Below, one piece after another: positions 25,201 through 30,130 of a DNA stretch of 64,000 nucleotides. Made by a program: the position numbers and the translations under genes. The number at the start of each line of letters is the position of its first letter. Position 1 is the first letter of the stretch. The stretch comes from Microglena sp. YARC. Its lineage: Eukaryota > Chlorophyta > Chlorophyceae > Chlamydomonadales > Chlamydomonadaceae. The notes below the pieces were generated by a model, which worked only from the letters and a program-made list of their open reading frames with translations, made no database searches and was not told the DNA's origin. The stretch is taken from assembly GCA_022414725.1 (NCBI GenBank), contig CM039463.1, forward strand, positions 51,883,277 through 51,947,276, in the 5' to 3' direction.

Positions 25201-25459
25201 CAACAAAGACACGACGATCAAGGGGACGGTCCCCGCTCTTCACCGCTTCGATCTCGAGAAGCAGGACCCGGACCAGTCCCCAGACTGTATTATTAAGATC
25301 ACTGTCATGAAAGAGACCGACTCAGAAAGCAACAAATTCAAGGTCATCGGGATCACCACCAGCACGTACCCCATGGACAAGCTTTTCAGCACCATCAGTG
25401 ACACGATCAAGAACCCAAGTGAACGCGATGCTGCCACAGATGTGCAACCCCTGGGATGA
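197..25459 (+). CDS. SGNH hydrolase-like secreted protein, nine-exon gene
   Basis: Exons are 197-275, 773-798, 1319-1448, 2892-2939, 4711-4850, 8953-9095, 12026-12112, 17078-17270 and 24374-25459. They total 1932 nt with consistent phases and encode 643 residues. Seen: an N-terminal hydrophobic signal peptide (about residues 1-24); block I VVLLGGSVS with candidate nucleophile Ser90; block III FGVND with Asn209; block V KDMLH with Asp314 and His317, followed by GHRWYAD. A proline-rich linker (about 385-410) and a Cys-containing domain (about 413-625) follow. In the SGNH/GDSL family these blocks hydrolyse ester bonds, often acetyl groups on polysaccharides. A secreted or cell-wall esterase is inferred; the substrate is unknown. 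Most introns are tandem arrays of exon edges. The exon 5 donor reads GA instead of GT, so the gene may be damaged, may use a non-canonical intron, or may contain a sequence error. The exon 2 donor (GTGCGC) is the least certain boundary. Confidence 0.82.
361..700. repeat. CCACAT hexanucleotide satellite in intron 1
   Basis: Long runs of ACATCC and CCACAT, mixed with longer units containing TTTTACCCACACCAG, fill most of intron 1. Confidence 0.9.
773..798 (+). CDS. SGNH gene exon 2, short
   Basis: The acceptor is CTTGCAG at 766-772. In phase 1 the exon reads GGASSADVE. The end at 798, before GTGCGC, is chosen because it leaves phase 0, which exon 3 needs. The donor is weak, so this 3' boundary is the least secure in the model. 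Confidence 0.5.
826..1245. repeat. G-rich minisatellite in intron 2
   Basis: About ten degenerate units of GGGTTTGNGGGGAGGG with ATTCTGG or ATATTTG spacers. The + strand is very G-rich. Open frames on both strands follow composition and are not genes. Confidence 0.9.
1319..1448 (+). CDS. SGNH gene exon 3
   Basis: The acceptor CACATGCAG ends at 1318 and the donor is GTGAG at 1449. The exon reads from KYARLLENVWHYKPEF to LFAKIIR without stops (phase 0 in, phase 1 out). It is probably the helical lead-in to the catalytic domain. The last roughly 60 nt are copied three more times in the next intron. Confidence 0.75.
1449..2500. repeat. Intron 3 array carrying copies of the exon 3 edge and donor
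   Basis: Three extra copies of the exon 3 end lie at about 1565-1617, 1803-1854 and 1976-2027. Each holds GGCGACAGATCACGATTAGA and ends TATTCNAG before GTGAGTTTGGG. They alternate with GAGTTTGGGTTTGATTATAT-type repeats that continue to about 2500. Confidence 0.85.
2500..2885. repeat. Tandem repeat before exon 4
   Basis: About two and a half units of roughly 180 bp, each with TTGAATGCATGG and two half-units containing AGGTCCAGGTCT. Confidence 0.85.
2892..2939 (+). CDS. SGNH gene exon 4, block I nucleophile
   Basis: A 48-nt exon, phase 1 in and out, with acceptor AACGCAG and donor GTGGGT. It encodes GEKVKVVLLGGSVSLR, matching the SGNH block I beta-strand and its following Gly-Ser. Ser90 is the expected nucleophile. 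Five further copies of its 3' half follow downstream. Confidence 0.8.
2940..3965. repeat. Intron 4 array carrying exon 4 edge copies
   Basis: Copies of CTCCTGGGTGGCAGTGTCAG ending CTAAGAG or similar before GTGCGTCATGTGA occur near 3102, 3282, 3433, 3762 and 3952. Units of roughly 150-190 bp also carry CAGCAGCTACCCACTCAT. A MITE sits at 3493-3654. Confidence 0.88.
3493..3654 (+). mobile_element. TAGGG-type MITE, ATCATATGAT subfamily
   Basis: The ends are AGATCGGCATATCATAT and ATATTGCCTATCCCTA (an inverted repeat allowing mismatches), and the interior is rich in palindromic ATCATATGATATCATATGAT. Taking the ends as TAGAG and CCCTA, the flanks are CTCATACC and CTCTTACC, an 8-bp target duplication with one mismatch. 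Confidence 0.75.
3970..4154 (+). mobile_element. TAGGG-type MITE, TAATATTAG subfamily
   Basis: It starts TAGGGGTCGAC, ends GCCGTTCCCTG and has an AT-rich interior with many AATATTAG motifs. It is flanked by the exact 8-bp duplication GTCATGTG at 3962-3969 and 4155-4162. Confidence 0.8.
4198..4400. repeat. CTACCTACCCAACCAC satellite
   Basis: Short tandem CCTACC and CCCAACCA units in intron 4 just before the exon 5 edge copies. Confidence 0.85.
4394..4710. repeat. Acceptor-side copies of exon 5
   Basis: Two partial copies of the exon 5 start, each preceded by CACCTGTCAG and reading through GTGGATAGAGATGAC, lie at about 4404-4465 and 4558-4622. C-rich spacers separate them. The genuine exon is the third and only full copy. 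Confidence 0.85.
4711..4850 (+). CDS. SGNH gene exon 5
   Basis: The acceptor is TTTCCCTGCCAG. The exon reads WNFADEMYMRQVHKWIEM and on to SSGPAEGH, phase 1 in and phase 0 out if it ends at 4850. The next bases are GAGATT, not GT. More than ten downstream copies of this edge keep GGGCAT followed by GTGAGTG, which supports the boundary but shows that the canonical donor is lost in this copy. Two earlier partial copies of the exon start lie at about 4404 and 4558. Confidence 0.65.
5359..5538 (+). mobile_element. TAGGG-type MITE inside exon 5 array
   Basis: The ends are CAGGGTG and CATTCCCTA, and the interior resembles the copies at 3970 and 23263. It interrupts a repeat unit exactly at the duplicated donor. 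The flanks CGTGTACG and CATGCGAG look like diverged versions of CATGTGAG. Confidence 0.6.
5644..5905 (+). mobile_element. TAGGG-type MITE, second copy in exon 5 array
   Basis: It runs from TAGGGAAAGG to TTGCCTA, with flanks CATGTAAG (5636-5643) and CATCTAAG (5906-5913), an 8-bp duplication with one mismatch. It sits at the same unit position as the 5359 copy, so one insertion may have been amplified with the array. Confidence 0.65.
6970..7440. repeat. TTTGCATTGCAT satellite
   Basis: Tandem TTTGCATTTGCATTGCATTG units within intron 5, giving compositional ORFs in several frames. Confidence 0.9.
7570..7950. repeat. CTCAGCACAACA satellite
   Basis: Tandem units of GCTCAGCACAACACTGCT and AACATAACACACTATAATAC in intron 5. 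Confidence 0.9.
7968..8840. repeat. Acceptor-side partial copies of exon 6
   Basis: Partial copies of the exon 6 start (AGGAGATTGTGAGAGGACCC or close variants) lie near 7975, 8374, 8600 and 8765. Some extend into CTCGTACCGCAGTACTG, and most are preceded by CCAG. Spacers include AACCCATCAAACCAAACC repeats. Confidence 0.8.
8165..8370 (+). repeat. Interspersed repeat with GC hairpin, copy 1
   Basis: It contains GAGCCCCCCCTTTTGGGGGG, then ATTTGTCCGTTCGACCGACT and GTCAGCCAAAGGTCTCGTAA, and ends ACTCTCCGCCAATTTTAG. Related copies lie at 11755-11965 (+) and 44958-45170 (-). No coding capacity; probably a small non-autonomous element with unresolved ends. Confidence 0.6.
8953..9095 (+). CDS. SGNH gene exon 6, block II region
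   Basis: The acceptor is CCAAACCAG at 8944-8952 and the donor GTATTT at 9096. It reads EIVRGPNATYLHS and continues to LPAAGPGFAER, phase 0 in and phase 2 out. The glycine-containing AAGPGF stretch sits where SGNH block II is expected. Partial copies of its 5' part lie upstream and of its 3' part downstream. Confidence 0.78.
9096..10500. repeat. Intron 6 array carrying exon 6 donor edge
   Basis: About 11 units of roughly 125-145 bp. Each holds a copy of the exon 6 end (LALPAAGPGFAER) before GTATTTATGGTGGTGATGG, then GGTGAT repeats, then TGCCGCCATAG. From that AG to the donor is about 57 nt, so each copy could act as a cassette without shifting the frame. His-rich reverse-strand ORFs come from the GGTGAT repeats. 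Confidence 0.9.
10500..10844. repeat. GGTGATGATG simple repeat
   Basis: Degenerate GGTGGTGATGATGG repeats at the end of the exon 6 array. Confidence 0.85.
10853..11035 (+). mobile_element. hAT-like MITE, CAGGGTACTTCCA family, copy 1
   Basis: A 183-bp element with ends CATGGTACTTCCA and TGGACGTACCCTG, close to a perfect inverted repeat of CAGGGTACTTCCA. It is flanked by the exact 8-bp duplication GTGATGAC at 10845-10852 and 11036-11043. The interior has AACTGCGCTTTGTAGTGCAA and no ORF. CAGGG ends with 8-bp duplications are typical of hAT transposons. Confidence 0.85.
11090..11215. repeat. Dispersed repeat shared with 48.8 kb
   Basis: AATTGTGCGAC, GGTGCGAC, CTCAGGTGTG and AAATGGGCC(C)TTG occur in the same order at about 48826-48925. 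The nature of the element is unknown. Confidence 0.5.
11222..11431 (+). mobile_element. tRNA-derived SINE, copy 1
   Basis: A tRNA-like 5' part contains an A box (TGGTCTAGTGG) and a B box (GGTTCGATTCC). The unrelated 3' body contains GCAGGTCGTTGTCAACCGCG and ends ATTATCTTTACC. This copy keeps the most tRNA-like head: GCGAACC can largely pair with GGTCGC. No intact tRNA fold or clear anticodon can be assigned. Confidence 0.82.
11511..11697. mobile_element. Small inverted-repeat (foldback) element
   Basis: The left end ATTTTCAGCTAAAAGCAGCA and the right-end reverse complement ATTTTCAGCTACGAGCAGCA continue with CTTCTA, giving imperfect inverted repeats of about 28 bp around roughly 130 bp. No ORF. 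Classification is uncertain. Confidence 0.55.
11755..11965 (+). repeat. Interspersed repeat with GC hairpin, copy 2
   Basis: Follows an A tract at 11731-11750. It contains GAGCCCCCCCTTCTGGGGGG and ACTCTCTGCCAATTTTCC, matching the copy at 8165-8370, and lies in intron 6 just upstream of exon 7. Confidence 0.6.
12026..12112 (+). CDS. SGNH gene exon 7, block III
   Basis: The acceptor is GCTGTGCAG and the donor GTGGGT. The 87-nt exon (phase 2 in and out) reads CVLQKVPEDADLVIIDFGVND followed by VQQLDKL. GVND is the SGNH block III motif, whose Asn helps form the oxyanion hole. Its 3' half is repeated about eight times in the next intron. Confidence 0.82.
12113..13425. repeat. Intron 7 array carrying exon 7 donor edge
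   Basis: About eight extra copies of the exon 7 end lie at roughly 12236-12285, 12436-12485, 12598-12648, 12733-12783, 12875-12920, 13000-13044, 13135-13180 and 13300-13415. They share TCATCGACTTCGGTGTCAAC and AGCTGGACAGGCTCAG before GTGGGT. TGTGTGGGTGGG repeats and G tracts separate them; one near 12370-12407 is about 38 G. Confidence 0.9.
13425..14275. repeat. TTGGTTAGTTTAGTGATCC minisatellite
   Basis: More than twenty units of about 34 bp built from TTGATTAGTTTGGTTGGTTA, with variants ending GTCATCCTTTC. A shortened copy reappears at 27371-27448. Confidence 0.92.
14289..17077. repeat. Acceptor-side array of exon 8
   Basis: About 26 units of 85-145 bp. Most contain TGTTTACAGCCACCCTGAAC followed by GCCATGCCTAAAAGCTAATC, a diverged copy of the exon 8 acceptor and first 35-40 nt. 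The spacer is rich in ACCAACCAGANCAAACCAA. The last unit, at 17078, is the genuine exon. Confidence 0.92.
17078..17270 (+). CDS. SGNH gene exon 8
   Basis: The acceptor is TGTTTACAG and the donor GTGTGTG at 17271. It encodes HPERHAYERILRTILVM through FEVYSWNQA to HFLIAEYYGNIQ, phase 2 in and phase 0 out. The FEVYSWN beta-strand and following segment are typical of algal SGNH proteins. This is the only complete copy: its 5' edge is repeated about 26 times upstream and its 3' edge about 33 times downstream. Confidence 0.82.
17271..22347. repeat. Donor-side array of exon 8
   Basis: About 33 units of roughly 150 bp. Each carries AACTTGCCTCAAGACAAGCA and GAGTACTACGGCAACATCCA followed by G and a GTGTGTGTTTGTG donor, then GGTGGGGGTGGGTGGGGGCG and ATATTAATCGTACACGGGTA. 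Units are very similar but carry many single-base indels, densest around 18.7-19.3 kb. These may be real drift or long-read error. Confidence 0.93.
22348..22552. repeat. TATG/TGTG microsatellite
   Basis: GTATGTATGTGTGTATGT repeats at the end of the exon 8 array. MCVCVYVCMYV-type ORFs are compositional. Confidence 0.9.
22624..22811 (-). mobile_element. TAGGG-type MITE, ATCATATGAT subfamily, copy 2
   Basis: Runs from GCGGGATCGGCAATAT to ATATGCCGATCCGTA. The orientation is reversed relative to the 3493 copy (GACTAGGTAACTTTGGCC strand). Flanks CGTATAAG and TGTATAAG are an 8-bp duplication with one mismatch. Confidence 0.75.
23094..23467 (+). mobile_element. ATCATATGAT MITE, copy 3, with nested MITE
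   Basis: The ends are TACGGATCGG and GCCATTCCCTA with flanks CATATAAG and CATACAAG. It is interrupted at 23263-23450 by the other MITE subfamily, so this element is the older insertion. Confidence 0.78.
23263..23450 (-). mobile_element. TAATATTAG-subfamily MITE nested in another MITE
   Basis: Runs from TAGGGAACGGCAACTAATAT to AGCCGCCCCCTA. The exact 8-bp duplication CATATTGC at 23255-23262 and 23451-23458 lies within the host MITE end. Confidence 0.85.
23503..23691 (-). mobile_element. tRNA-derived SINE, copy 2, 5'-truncated
   Basis: A reverse copy of the SINE (GGTAATGATAACGCCTGGTG first). It is truncated within the tRNA-like head, and the B-box region is rewritten. The exact 12-bp duplication CGGGAGGGGTCA lies at 23491-23502 and 23692-23703. 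Confidence 0.82.
23700..23965. repeat. 46-bp minisatellite
   Basis: Five to six units of TACCATTTTCATGGGAGAGG GGGAGGGGTTCTTGTATC (split here for length) in intron 8, directly after a SINE. Confidence 0.85.
24020..24240. repeat. TCTGTTGTCAAATATATTGTGA minisatellite
   Basis: About ten units of 22-23 bp containing GATCTGTTGTCAAATATA in intron 8. Confidence 0.9.
24374..25459 (+). CDS. SGNH gene exon 9, block V, Pro-rich linker, C-terminal domain
   Basis: The acceptor is CTCCCGTCCAG at 24363-24373. The exon starts FLSVRPVIWQVL and contains KDMLHVTSYGHRWYAD, with the Asp-x-x-His of block V. A proline-rich linker (PPISPPAPASAPPSPPPVPP) and a Trp/Gly-rich domain with KWGYVSELPGS follow. The stop is TGA at 25457. 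The last few codons lie inside the first unit of the downstream repeat array, so the original 3' end may have been replaced by repeat sequence. Confidence 0.82.
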   Translation, partial: FLSVRPVIWQVLKATNDTRDRLIYLGHNFNKDMLHVTSYGHRWYADILINYFQEVAATLVTKMLALAAISGSDTDLVSSLREQTYEAERAGWSDSTWTGSGLAPHPPPISPPAPASAPPSPPPVPPAHTATCLIRGRLGTDYPVFCSPSGLKPPLFLDNEVEPGGVCAIGGDFEHTVNKPHDGWEWVDEGKNGQHKWGYVSELPGSKLTMNINITGHVVSHKLGKEETGGGSGGQRTRSRKIMAWLIYLHSWQNLGIAELSCSDGCSCPTTFINGLNKDTTIKGTVPALHRFDLEKQDPDQSPDCIIKITVMKETDSESNKFKVIGITTSTYPMDKLFSTISDTIKNPSERDAATDVQPLG

Positions 25460-27370
25460 TAGCAAACTTCAGATACTTGTTCAAAACGTTTGAAGTTGAG
25501 CCAATCTCGACGAGGGGAAGAACGGGCAACACAAGTGGGGCTATGTAAGCGAGCTGCCGGGCTCCAAGCTCACCATGAACATTGACATCTCTGGGCATGT
25601 CGTGAGTCACAAACTGGGTAAAGCCAATCTCGAAAGCGATGGGCCTGATCGCTAATAGCAATGTATTGCTCAAAAAAGAAAACTTGGTGTCAGCGTGAAC
25701 TACTAGGACACGAGTGCCTTCTTGGAGTCAGATACCAAGAAGGCACTCGTGTCCTAGTAGTTCACGCTGACACCTGGTTTGAACTCAAGCTGCCAAGAGT
25801 CCAGGCAGTCAGCTAAGCTCAATCTCCCTCAAGCCTCAATGCTACAGATGTGCAACCCCTGCAGGGTGGGGTGGGGTGTGATGGGGATCATAGCAGGCTT
25901 CTTCAAAACGCTTTAAGCTTTTGCAGTCTCGAAAGCAATGGGTTTGATCGTTCATAGCGATATGTCGCTCAAAATGAAAACTCTGGAAAACTTTGAATAC
26001 AAGCTGCCACATGTCCAGGCAGCCAGCTAGGCTCGCTCTCCCTGGACCCTCAATGCTACAGATGTGCAACCCCTGCGGGGCAGGCGGGGTGGGTGGGGTG
26101 GGGATCATAGCAGGCTTCTTTAAAACGTTTGACGCTTTTACAGTCGAAAGCGAAAAGTTCGAAAGCGATGAGTTTGATCGCTCATACAGATATATCGCTC
26201 AAAATAAAAACCCTGGAACCTTGGAATACAAGCTGCCACATGTCCAGGCAGTCAGCTAAGCTCAATCTCCCTCAAGCCTCAATGCTACAGATGAGCAACC
26301 CCTGCGGGGCAGGGTGGGTGGGGTGGGGTGGGGATCATAGCAGGCTTCTTCAAAACGTTTGAAGCTTTTGCAGTCTCGAAAGCGATGGGTTTGATCACTC
26401 AAACAGATATATCGCTCAAAATGAAAACCCTGGGAATCTTTGAATACAAGCTGCCACGGTTCAGGCAGTCAGCTAAGCTAAATCTCCCTCGAGCCTCAAT
26501 GCCACAGATGTGCAACCCCTGGGATGGTAGCTTGAGGGTGACAACCAGAGACAACAGGCTTGTTCAGAACGTTAGAACACGAGCTGCCACGTGCCCAGGC
26601 AGTCAGCTCAGCTCGATCTCCCTGGAGCCTGCATGGCACACATGTGCAACCCAGGGATGGTAGCTTGTTCAAAACGTTTGAAGCTATGCCAATATCGAAA
26701 GCGATGGGCTTTATCGCTAAAAGCGATATATCGCTCAAAAGATAACGTGAACAACTTTGAATACAACCTGCCACGTGTCCAGGCAGTCAGCTAAGCTCGA
26801 TCTCCCTCAAGCCTCAATGTCACAGATGTGCAACCCCTGGGGGGTGGGGTGGGGTGGGGATAATTTGTTCAAAACTTTTAAAGCTGTGCATATATCAAAA
26901 GCTATGGGTTTGATCGCCAATATCGATATATATATCTCAAAAGAAAAAACATGGTTTGAACACGAGCTGCCTCGTGTCCAGGCAGTCAGCAAGGCTCAAT
27001 ATCCCTCGAGCCTCTATTCCACAGATGTGCAACCCCTGGGATGGTAGCTTGTATAAAACGTTTGAAGCTATGCCAATATGGAAAGCGATGGGTTTGATCG
27101 CTACTAGCGATATATCTCTCAAAAGGAAAAACATGGTTTGGACACGAGCTGCCTCGTGTCCAGGCAGTCAGCAAGGCTCAATATCCCTCGAGCCTCTATT
27201 CCACAGATGTGCAACCCCTGGGATGGTAGCTTGTTCAAAACGTTTGAAGCTATGCCAATATGGAAAGCGATGGGTTTGATCGCTACTAGCGATATATCTC
27301 TAAAAAGGAAAAACATGGTTTGAACACGAGCTCCCACGTATCCAGGCAATCAGCTAAGCTCGATCTCCCT
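25440..27370. repeat. About 190-bp array from the SGNH gene end
   Basis: About nine units, each with CAGGCAGTCAGCTAAGCTC, ATGTGCAACCCCTG, CAAAACGTTTGAAGC and GCGATATATCGCTCAAAA. The first unit supplies the exon 9 stop codon. Positions 25509-25623 are a nearly exact copy of exon 9 (24937-25051). ORFs of 60-110 codons on both strands repeat the same peptides and are not separate genes. Confidence 0.88.
25686..25774. repeat. Perfect 40-bp stem hairpin
   Basis: The left arm at 25686-25725 begins GGTGTCAGCGTGAACTACTA. Loop AGTCAGATA is at 25726-25734 and the exact reverse complement at 25735-25774. It interrupts one unit of the 190-bp array. Confidence 0.95.
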
Positions 27371-28100
27371 TATTCTTGATTCGTTTGGTTGGTTAGTTTG
27401 GTCATCCTTGATTAGTTTGGTTGGTTAGCTTGATCATCCTTGAGCCAGGCACTAGGTTCCTATGAACACCAACCAAATTAAACCAGCACACCTATGTTTA
27501 CAGCCACCCTGAGCACTATGCCTAAAAGCTGATCCAACGAACACCAACCAGAGTAAACCAAACCAGAGCAAACCAGACCAATACAAACCCAACCCGCACT
27601 CCCCTGTTCACAGCCACACTGAACGCCATGCCTAAAAGCTAATCCTTCGAGCACCAACCAGTGCAAACCAAGCCAAACCAGATCAAAACAGACCTTCATA
27701 AACCAACACAAACCCAACCCACACTCCCCTGTTTACAGTCACCCTGCACGCCATGCCTACAAGCTAATCCTACGAACACCAACTAGATCGAAGGAATGCA
27801 AACCCAACCCGCACTCCCCTGTTCACAGCTACCCTAAGCGCCATGCCAAAAAGTTCATCCTACGAACACCAACTTAGATCAAAGGAATGCAAACCCAACC
27901 CACACTCCCTTGTTTACAGCCACCCTGAACGCCATGCTTACGAGCTCATCCTTTAAACACCAACCAGAGCAAACCAAACCAAACCAGACCAATAACCAGA
28001 CCCAACCAACACAAAACAACACAAACCAATTCGAACCCAACCCACACTCCCCTGTTAACTGCCTCCCTGAAAGCCATGCCTACAAGCTAATCCAATAAAC
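27371..28100 (+). repeat. Displaced copy of SGNH intron 7 segment
   Basis: Begins with TTTGGTTGGTTAGTTTGGTC, then GAGCCAGGCACTAGG, then about seven acceptor-like units (GTTTACAGCCACCCTGA). This is the same order as 14.2-15 kb in intron 7, so it is a segmental duplication rather than a gene. Confidence 0.85.
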
Positions 28101-28106
28101 ACAAAC

Positions 28107-28316
28107 AGCCCTTTTCAGTTATATACAATGGTCTAGTGGTAGACCAGATTGCTTGAGGATGAAGAGTTGGGGGTTCGACTCCCCCTTCGGTCGCTATTGG
28201 CGTTGCAGGTCGTTGTCAACCGCGATGGTAGCTTGTCCAGTTGAGGTAGGAGACCGCTCCCCATCCGCGTACGACGGGTTCCCTTAACACCACGCCCCAT
28301 CAGGCGTTATCATTAT
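28107..28316 (+). mobile_element. tRNA-derived SINE, copy 3
   Basis: A near full-length SINE with A box TGGTCTAGTGG, B box GGTTCGACTCC and 3' end GTTATCATTATC. No clear target duplication was found. Confidence 0.85.
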
Positions 28317-28739
28317 CATGTGAGGGGGGGGAGGGGGTTGAATTTGTGTGGAGGGTGAGGAGGGGTGAGGGGGCGTGGAGCTGTGTGGTAGGAGCATAGG
28401 ACAGTCTGTTACAAAGGTTGGATCCATGAGCGAGATCGTGCGCAAAATATAGGCATCAGTTAGCGCGTACGTTTTTGATGGGTGCAAGGGCATCAACTCA
28501 CGCATTAGCTGGTAGGACAGAATTCTGGCCTGCAGTAGTCAAATTGGATTTCGGTGCGTGGTTCTCAGGTGCCTGTGCCTTCCCCGATGTAGATGGGGCT
28601 GTGACCTTCTGATCTTTATTTTAATTGGGAAAAATCAATCTTTCAAATACAAAATATTTACCTCGATTCTTCGCAAGGGAGCCTTCATACTTGCCTACGC
28701 CTCCCAATGTGCAAGGAATAAATTATGGTCGAGATACAG
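28317..28739. other. Unassigned intergenic sequence
   Basis: Starts with a G-rich tract and continues as unique sequence. No gene or repeat is recognised. Confidence 0.4.
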
Positions 28740-28923
28740 CAGGGTACTTCCATTGGCCAAATTGGCCAGCGCTTTAGCGCACTTGAAAACAAGAAAACTG
28801 AGCTTTGAAGTGCAAAAAGCGAATAATTGCATGCTGCGCACACAGGGGGTTGAAAAAAATTGCGCAAAACGCGCAGTGAGGCTCAAATAAGCAGCGCAAA
28901 AGCGCGCGCTTGGAAGTACCGTG
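28740..28923 (+). mobile_element. hAT-like MITE, CAGGGTACTTCCA family, copy 2
   Basis: Ends CAGGGTACTTCCA and TGGAAGTACCGTG enclose the same interior as the 10853 copy. ATACAG is present on both sides, but a clean 8-bp duplication is not preserved. Confidence 0.78.
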
Positions 28924-30130
28924 ATACAGATAAAGAACGCGAGCGAGGATATATCCATGCATCCTGACTCAATTCACTGGTTCTTGGATGGAACTTGAAC
29001 TTGGTTACATGGCTCCAGCCAACAAGTTGGCTGCTCGATAGGATTCGTGTGTCTACTGCTGTCCATCTGTTTCAGTTCAGGTCATTACATAGCTAGTTCG
29101 TGTTTAGAAGCAAGGAATTTGATCGGAGGTCATGCAATATCGCTGAAGGTTTAATTCGAGAGGGGAATTTGAAATGAAATCCTTGGTCAGCTGCAATTAG
29201 GATCCCATTCAACGTAGTGTCACGCTCAATCATGTTTATAGCAAACTAGTAGACTATTCCCAAGCTTACTTTTTGGTGTATTACTTGCTGGTATTGTGAC
29301 TACTGCTAGCTCCGGCTTACGCAGTGGTGTCCTTAACTTCACGTCCTGAGAGTGGCACATTACTCGGATGAAACAATTTCAATTTCAATTACTTGTAGGT
29401 GACCCAGGTGTTCAGCTATATTTGAATTTGGGCCGCTGGTATGCACATGGGTTTTCTAGTTCACCTGTAGTGAGATCTAGGTAAGTTGGTCAAAGTTGAT
29501 TGAAGTCACATGGCAAAGCAAATAAGCATGGGACTTTAATACGTTGTCAAACATTCCTCCAGAAGTGCACCATTGGGGGTAAAACACAAGTGTGGTAGTG
29601 GTTACATGTTTGCGACACCCAAATTTAGACATCTGTGAACAAAATGCGGTAATCCCAAAATCCCAAAATGTCCTCAAAAGTGCACCACTGGCCGTGAGAT
29701 AAAACACATGTGGTTTGGCCACACATATATTGTCCTACCCTATGCGTTCGAGCCTTTTGGGGGTGCTTTTGGGGATAAAAAAGCTGTCTGTGGCACCATG
29801 AATGATATGTGGGGCACAATACCGGTAAGAAAAGACAATGACATAGAGTTTCCTTTCCTTCGAAAAAACCTGGCTGTACTTGAACTTAAACTTGAACTTG
29901 GTGACATAACTTCAGCCAGCAATTTGTCTGCTCGCCGTCTTCAGCAGTTAACATTTTTTCTTACTATCTTCTCGAATTCATCAAGGCTTCGTCAGTACAT
30001 TCAAAGACCACATAGCGTTCATCTTGAACTGTTACATAATCACAGGTGACACACTTGATCCTTCCAAGGATCAATTGGACGCTTTCATCTTAGTTTCCAC
30101 CTTGATTTAATGGGAGCCCTGGGAGGAAGT
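28924..30130. other. Intergenic region with short local duplications
   Basis: CTTGAACTTGGTTACATGGC at about 28994 resembles about 29888. AAAGTGCACCACTGG near 29677 resembles AGAAGTGCACCATTGG near 29562. A 113-codon ORF (29708-30049) overlaps these repeats; it matches nothing I recognise and is not called as a gene. Confidence 0.4.

Noticed and set aside
29708..30049. 113-codon ORF
   Set aside because: No recognisable domain, and it overlaps locally duplicated noncoding sequence.
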